Part shown: positions 58,201-60,000 of the stretch, piece by piece
Layout: each line of letters starts with the position of its first letter
How positions within the stretch are numbered: position 1 is the stretch's first letter
Origin: Owenia fusiformis
Lineage: Eukaryota > Annelida > Polychaeta > Sabellida > Oweniidae
Assembly (NCBI GenBank): GCA_903813345.2
Contig: CAIIXF020000010.1
Location: forward strand, 23,481,740 to 23,541,739
DNA length: 60,000 nucleotides
Direction: 5' to 3'
Made by a program: the position numbers and the translations under genes
Notes under the pieces: generated by a model
The model's database searches: none
What the model saw: the letters and a program-made list of their open reading frames with translations, nothing else
What the model was told of the DNA's origin: nothing

Positions 58201-59821
58201 TCATAGAAACATTGTCCCAGTGATAGTTTTCCTTGGCATTTCTCCTGGTGACATCTTACTATGGTGAATAGGGCATGGGAGTGGAGGTCTATTTCTGCAC
58301 CATTGACATGAACACTAGAATGGAATAAAAACTGTGATAGGATGTATTTAATTGCCATAATTATCTTTACATGAGATTGATTTAGCCTTGTTGCGCGAAT
58401 ATGTGGTTTCTCATAGAATGATTTCTTCCAATACAATTCCCTTGATGGGGGCAATGCCATGTAGAAGCTATCCTCTGTCTGAGGCAGGTCAGGTATCTTC
58501 AAACAAACTCCTAAGTCAATGTCTGTAACACACAATGGTCCCCACGCTCTGAGCCGGCTACAGGGTCCATGTGTTCGATCATCCAAGATGACTTCCTTCT
58601 CATCAAGCTGGGTTGATATTGGAGTTTCATATTTTAATGATTTCATCCTTTTGTAAATCAATAATTTCTCTTTGTGGAGTTCCAATAAACAACCATTCAA
58701 TGCCATGTGAACAATATTTTTTAAAGCAACTGGATTAAAATAATATTTTTTGTTTGCCACCTTCACCATCAAATATTCGTATTTCTCTTCCTCTATCAGT
58801 TGCTGCAATTCATGGTTACATTTAGTGCTAAGGCTTATAAACAATGTGCCATTATCATATTTGGAGATTTTAAGCTGTTTGTTACCAGAGAGAGCTATTG
58901 GTAGCATATAATCATATTCACATGGCATTTCTATTTTTGTCCCATTTGACATACTTCCATTTAGAAGAGTATCTGTAACAGTAAGGAGTGGATGCATTTT
59001 GTTGAACTTATCAATGATTGGTTGTACAACACGTGTCCTGATATATTGTTCATGTTGAGCGAGGTCTGCTTGGTTGTGTTTCAATTTAGCCTCATTGTAT
59101 ATTTCTGTTACAAAATGTGAAAGGCGTTGTTCCTCAGCTTCACTGAGATCTTCTTTGATTAAAGTTCTGGGTGGAAACCTCACACAAGAAGATATTGCCT
59201 GACCCATGACTTCTGGAATAGAAAATAGAATTTGTTAATGAATGGAGAAAGAAAATACAATAAGCTAGAGTCTGATGCATGCATATTAATCAGCATACCC
59301 AAATGGCTGCAAATTCAACTTTTGTGCCATAATTGGACATTTCCGTATTATTCACCTTGAGAGCCTGATGTATGTGTTGTCTTTTACTGTGTCTTTGCAT
59401 ACACTTGAATAAGGCTGGAAATATGTATTTGTAAAACCATGTGCATTGTGTGAATGATTTGAGAGTACATGTATTTGGAAACTGATTAATGAGTTTTGCT
59501 ATTAGCATTATTTAATTGTCTATGCTTTTTAGTTGCTATCATTTTAAACACAGGTAAATACATTATGATCTACCAATGTATAACAACTGTTCTATTATAA
59601 CATTTCAGGATGATCCCTTTCCTCCTCCCATAGTGTAAAACATTGACTGAATTTTCACAGTTTGCAGTATACTCCACACAAGTATTTTCTACATATTTCT
59701 ATTTTTTCTTCACAGGAGATGTGTGACAAATCAGAGAGCACTGCTGGAATCTGGTACAATGGGGGCCAAGGGTCATGTGCAAGTAATTGTACCACATCTC
59801 ACAGAGTCCTACAGTAGTCAG
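46208..59821 (+). CDS. UBA6: UBA6, ubiquitin/FAT10-activating E1 enzyme, N-terminal 583 residues (gene continues past window)
   Basis: Exons: 46147-46248 (ATG at 46208), 48888-48982, 49718-49746, 50445-50651, 50881-50955, 51646-51768, 52098-52221, 53292-53401, 53642-53704, 54001-54077, 54359-54572, 55070-55134, 56081-56211, 56926-57029, 57281-57465, 59716-59821. All are GT-AG and in phase. Human UBA6 is closely followed: [92 protein letters not shown] favours UBA6 over UBA1. The order is inactive adenylation half (~9-150), FCCH (~165-260), helical bundle (~270-390), active adenylation domain (from ~405) with GCGAIG at 436-441. The enzyme adenylates ubiquitin or FAT10 with ATP and loads it on its catalytic Cys, which lies in a later exon outside the window. 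Full family length is about 1050. It hosts the nested cGAS-like gene in its intron 15. Confidence 0.95.
46591..48084. repeat. 1.5-kb inverted repeat with ~420-bp arms
   Basis: The left arm (46591-47010) starts AACACAGACTGGTATCGAAA. The right arm (47665-48084) ends TCGATACCAGCCTGTGTTA. Recurrent ctgctgtgacggagc words mark four places (near 46617, 46980, 47675, 48040), suggesting two nested elements or a composite with internal termini. No coding content. Confidence 0.8.
48136..48546. mobile_element. GATGCGAGTAG MITE, copy 2 (opposite orientation)
   Basis: Starts GATGCAAGTAGAAATAATC and ends TTACCTACTCGTATC. The interior CGAATTAGCCACCTGGTGG and GGGGAGATTCTCC mirrors copy 1 at 40814-41230. Confidence 0.72.
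48888..48982 (+). CDS. UBA6: UBA6 exon 2: [10 protein letters not shown] and GGLG motif
   Basis: Encodes [18 protein letters not shown] then [14 protein letters not shown], the first Rossmann-like segment of the inactive adenylation half. Confidence 0.94.
49231..49648. repeat. ~144-bp tandem repeat, three copies
   Basis: Copies of GATCTATGGCATCTCAGAAG lie at 49243, 49387 and 49530, each followed by AATGTCTTGT, GGGCACTAGCCCTTTAGTGT and CATTGACTGATACATTCAAA. GGGCACTAGCCC is itself palindromic. Near identity suggests recency. Confidence 0.88.
49718..49746 (+). CDS. UBA6: UBA6 exon 3 (29 bases)
   Basis: Encodes [10 protein letters not shown], identical to the vertebrate stretch. TTTTTCAG acceptor, GTAATT donor. 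Confidence 0.92.
49747..50444 (+). other. UBA6 intron 3, nothing recognised
   Basis: AT-rich; minus-strand open frames here (49968-50249, 50236-50454) show no family feature. Confidence 0.45.
50445..50651 (+). CDS. UBA6: UBA6 exon 4
   Basis: Sixty-nine codons starting [20 protein letters not shown] and including [14 protein letters not shown], equivalent to human TIHD...DLGTNFFLSE...AELNPYV. Confidence 0.94.
50881..50955 (+). CDS. UBA6: UBA6 exon 5
   Basis: Encodes [20 protein letters not shown] then LHNIQ, matching human CVVLTEMKLPLQKKINDFCR. Confidence 0.92.
50956..51645 (+). other. UBA6 intron 5, nothing recognised
   Basis: AT-rich with a short TATATATATA run near 51190. No repeat family or exon. 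Confidence 0.45.
51646..51768 (+). CDS. UBA6: UBA6 exon 6
   Basis: Encodes [20 protein letters not shown] then [27 protein letters not shown] and FCDFG are E1 hallmarks at the start of the FCCH domain. Confidence 0.94.
52098..52221 (+). CDS. UBA6: UBA6 exon 7 (FCCH domain)
   Basis: Encodes [20 protein letters not shown] then [31 protein letters not shown] is the family pattern. Confidence 0.94.
52396..53245. mobile_element. 850-bp near-perfect palindrome (foldback element), 5-bp target duplication AATAA
   Basis: The left arm starts CACCCTATGCAGACAGAGCC and the right arm ends GGCTCTGTCTGCATAGGGTG. The arms match almost base for base for about 410 bp each around a centre near 52815 (GCAGCTCCATAAACGTAGCT). 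AATAA flanks both ends (52391-52395, 53246-53250). A 63-codon frame is mirrored in both arms (52400-52591 minus, 53050-53241 plus) and is not a gene. It lies in UBA6 intron 7. Confidence 0.9.
53292..53401 (+). CDS. UBA6: UBA6 exon 8
   Basis: Encodes [20 protein letters not shown] then [17 protein letters not shown]; YxxGG-x-x-Q-K-P region of E1s. Confidence 0.92.
53642..53704 (+). CDS. UBA6: UBA6 exon 9
   Basis: Encodes [21 protein letters not shown], matching human ESLERQLKHPKCLIVDFS. Confidence 0.92.
54001..54077 (+). CDS. UBA6: UBA6 exon 10
   Basis: Encodes [20 protein letters not shown] then RLPNI, the helical-bundle segment (human EIHTAMLALDQFQEKYSRKP). Confidence 0.92.
54359..54572 (+). 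CDS. UBA6: UBA6 exon 11
   Basis: Encodes [20 protein letters not shown] and later [35 protein letters not shown]-x-x-AQE-x-K-A-x-TGKF-P is strongly conserved in E1s. Confidence 0.95.
54573..55069 (+). other. UBA6 intron 11, nothing recognised
   Basis: T-rich intron without repeat or exon. Confidence 0.45.
55070..55134 (+). CDS. UBA6: UBA6 exon 12
   Basis: Encodes [21 protein letters not shown], human LYLEAADIVESLG. Confidence 0.9.
55135..56080 (+). other. UBA6 intron 12, mostly featureless
   Basis: Only the short 20-bp tandem near its 3' end stands out. Confidence 0.45.
55966..56038. repeat. 20-bp tandem repeat, 3.7 copies
   Basis: AGAGCAATGCAACCTTACCT is repeated with one G/A-type variation, about 45 bases upstream of the exon 13 acceptor. 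Each unit holds CCTTACCTAG. Confidence 0.85.
56081..56211 (+). CDS. UBA6: UBA6 exon 13: start of active adenylation domain
   Basis: Encodes [20 protein letters not shown] then [26 protein letters not shown] is the ATP-binding loop. Confidence 0.96.
56296..56725. repeat. Composite palindromic MITE, copy 2
   Basis: GTATCTCATACCAGAGTGGG at 56300 and CCCACTCAAGTATGAGATAC at 56613 pair. The GGAGCGGGCAGGATATATTG hairpin and the GCACGGTCGGTTTTG tail match copy 1 in opposite orientation. Confidence 0.78.
56926..57029 (+). CDS. UBA6: UBA6 exon 14: adenylation site
   Basis: Encodes [20 protein letters not shown] then [13 protein letters not shown]. The Asp/Asn/Arg residues (D-x-[10 protein letters not shown]) line the ATP pocket in E1s. 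RPHHIQ is UBA6-like. Confidence 0.96.
57281..57465 (+). CDS. UBA6: UBA6 exon 15
   Basis: Encodes [20 protein letters not shown] and later [26 protein letters not shown] is the Mg-ATP crossover region. Confidence 0.95.
57466..57755. other. UBA6 intron 15 left of the nested gene
   Basis: No feature seen other than the 3' flank of the cGAS-like gene. Confidence 0.4.
57748..57760 (-). terminator. AATAAA overlapping the cGLR stop codon
   Basis: The last Lys codon and TAA stop (AAATAAAT) contain AATAAA. If used as the poly(A) signal the 3' UTR would be very short. No better nearby signal was picked out. Confidence 0.3.
57756..59207 (-). CDS. cGLR: cGAS-like receptor (Mab-21 family nucleotidyltransferase), nested antisense in UBA6 intron
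   Basis: A single 483-codon coding exon. The N-terminus MGQAISSC is an N-myristoylation consensus (Gly2, Ser6) with a palmitoylatable Cys8. Residues 82-101 carry [20 protein letters not shown], which parallels the cGAS active-site block (GSYYEHVKISAPNEFDVM): Gly84-Ser85, Glu97 and Asp99. The third acid is most likely Asp231 (Asp229 possible) in [13 protein letters not shown], after HGPC at 213-216. [13 protein letters not shown] (259-270) and [11 protein letters not shown] (330-340) match the WRLSFSHIEK and LGLCFDNCV parts of cGAS. cGAS's zinc-thumb H-CC-C pattern is not seen. Family enzymes sense nucleic acid and make cyclic dinucleotides. The product and ligand here cannot be read from sequence. 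Mab-21-type non-enzymatic function is an alternative, but the full acidic triad argues for activity. Confidence 0.85.
   Translation of the reverse strand: MGQAISSCVRFPPRTLIKEDLSEAEEQRLSHFVTEIYNEAKLKHNQADLAQHEQYIRTRVVQPIIDKFNKMHPLLTVTDTLLNGSMSNGTKIEMPCEYDYMLPIALSGNKQLKISKYDNGTLFISLSTKCNHELQQLIEEEKYEYLMVKVANKKYYFNPVALKNIVHMALNGCLLELHKEKLLIYKRMKSLKYETPISTQLDEKEVILDDRTHGPCSRLRAWGPLCVTDIDLGVCLKIPDLPQTEDSFYMALPPSRELYWKKSFYEKPHIRATRLNQSHVKIIMAIKYILSQFLFHSSVHVNGAEIDLHSHALFTIVRCHQEKCQGKLSLGQCFYDTIYDVCRFHLKSITNPTAIEVHDMNLRNLQDKDCSEIHLLEKNTTSHSFTGVYGVVLYTLMRLIKFSEKSPAEYYCRYLENLTRETELEVLQQHLLQGSRKESLTREQILAEQDINTLLYNVMSTKHGIYLNVLVDTEVILSRVKIK
59205..59232 (-). promoter_or_regulatory. Predicted 3' splice site just upstream of the cGLR start codon
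   Basis: On the minus strand TTCTATTTTCTATTCCAG precedes AAGTCATGG, so an acceptor lies 5 bases before the ATG. This suggests a separate untranslated 5' exon upstream (to the right). The ATG has G at -3 and G at +4. Confidence 0.5.
59233..59715. other. UBA6 intron 15 right of the nested gene
   Basis: Likely contains the cGLR promoter and untranslated first exon, but I cannot place them. The 72-codon minus frame at 59290-59508 has no recognisable feature. Confidence 0.4.
59716..59821 (+). CDS. UBA6: UBA6 exon 16 (last in window)
   Basis: Encodes [20 protein letters not shown] then [15 protein letters not shown] before GTAAAA. The next family block, with the catalytic Cys (PFCT), is outside. 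Confidence 0.94.
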
Positions 59822-60000
59822 GTAAAACTTGTCCCTTAAAATTACTTAAAAATTTAATATTTTTTTGAAAAACCTAATTTTAGAGAACCCACTAATCTAT
59901 CAATTGACATTGAATGGTCAAAATTCTTTACCTGAAATGTTGAATGGAAAAAAGCACATTGGTTAAAAATATAAGATATTTAGCCAAAATTGAAACATTT

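Noticed and set aside
57756-59207. Oligoadenylate synthase or inositol trisphosphate receptor-interacting protein instead of cGLR
   Set aside because: The GS...CEYDYM block with its spacing to HGPC and DIDL, and the later W-x-x-SF and LG-x-CF motifs, fit cGAS/Mab-21 better. No transmembrane segment typical of the ITPRIP group is seen.
46208-59821. UBA1 or UBA7 instead of UBA6
   Set aside because: FRPHHIQ, the [21 protein letters not shown] start and HLTESYSS match human UBA6 more closely than UBA1 (FRPWDV), as far as the half in the window shows.

Overview
This is a eukaryotic, AT-rich, intron-rich and very transposon-rich genomic window. Most genes are split by GT-AG introns, and the spacers are full of MITEs, foldback elements and minisatellites. 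The gene content suggests a non-model invertebrate animal, perhaps a mollusc or other marine spiralian: a UBA6-type E1, a PH-SH2 STAP-like adaptor and a cGAS-like nucleotidyltransferase. The species cannot be fixed from sequence alone. None of the bacterial features asked about (operons, ribosome binding sites, riboswitches, CRISPR) is present.

Three genes can be supported. (1) On the minus strand, from the ATG at 42647 leftwards past the window edge, lies a STAP-family adaptor (PH domain, LLPG linker, SH2 domain). It has a long tyrosine-rich tail encoded by at least ten exons that all have symmetric phase-1 boundaries. I rebuilt 19 exons whose reading frames and splice phases agree. (2) On the plus strand, from about 46.15 kb to past the right edge, lies the N-terminal half of UBA6, the dual-specificity E1 for ubiquitin and FAT10. 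Sixteen exons (about 583 codons) join in frame. The catalytic cysteine lies beyond the window. (3) Inside a UBA6 intron, on the opposite strand (57756-59207), lies a single-coding-exon 483-residue Mab-21/cGAS-like receptor. It has an intact-looking G-S/E-x-D nucleotidyltransferase signature and a textbook N-myristoylation start (MGQAISSC).

Layout. 0.4-42.6 kb: STAP-like gene, with most of its span taken by introns holding satellites (2.1-2.9, 3.8-4.9, 24.8-25.5 kb), Tc1/mariner- and pogo-like remnants, PIF/Harbinger-like and TTAA-type MITEs, and large foldbacks. 42.7-46.15 kb: divergent intergenic region. It has a compact ETS/CRE/CCAAT promoter next to the STAP-like start, paired hairpins, a 1.16-kb TTAA-flanked foldback, and a 69-bp tandem array that runs into the first recognisable UBA6 exon. 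46.2-60 kb: UBA6, whose introns hold a 1.5-kb inverted repeat, a 144-bp tandem repeat and an 850-bp near-perfect palindrome, plus the nested cGAS-like gene.

How they may work together (inference). The adaptor would act downstream of tyrosine kinases, UBA6 starts ubiquitin-like conjugation, and a cGAS-like receptor would make a nucleotide second messenger on sensing nucleic acid. All three families have links to innate or cytokine signalling, but the sequence shows only their adjacency and nesting, not a shared pathway.
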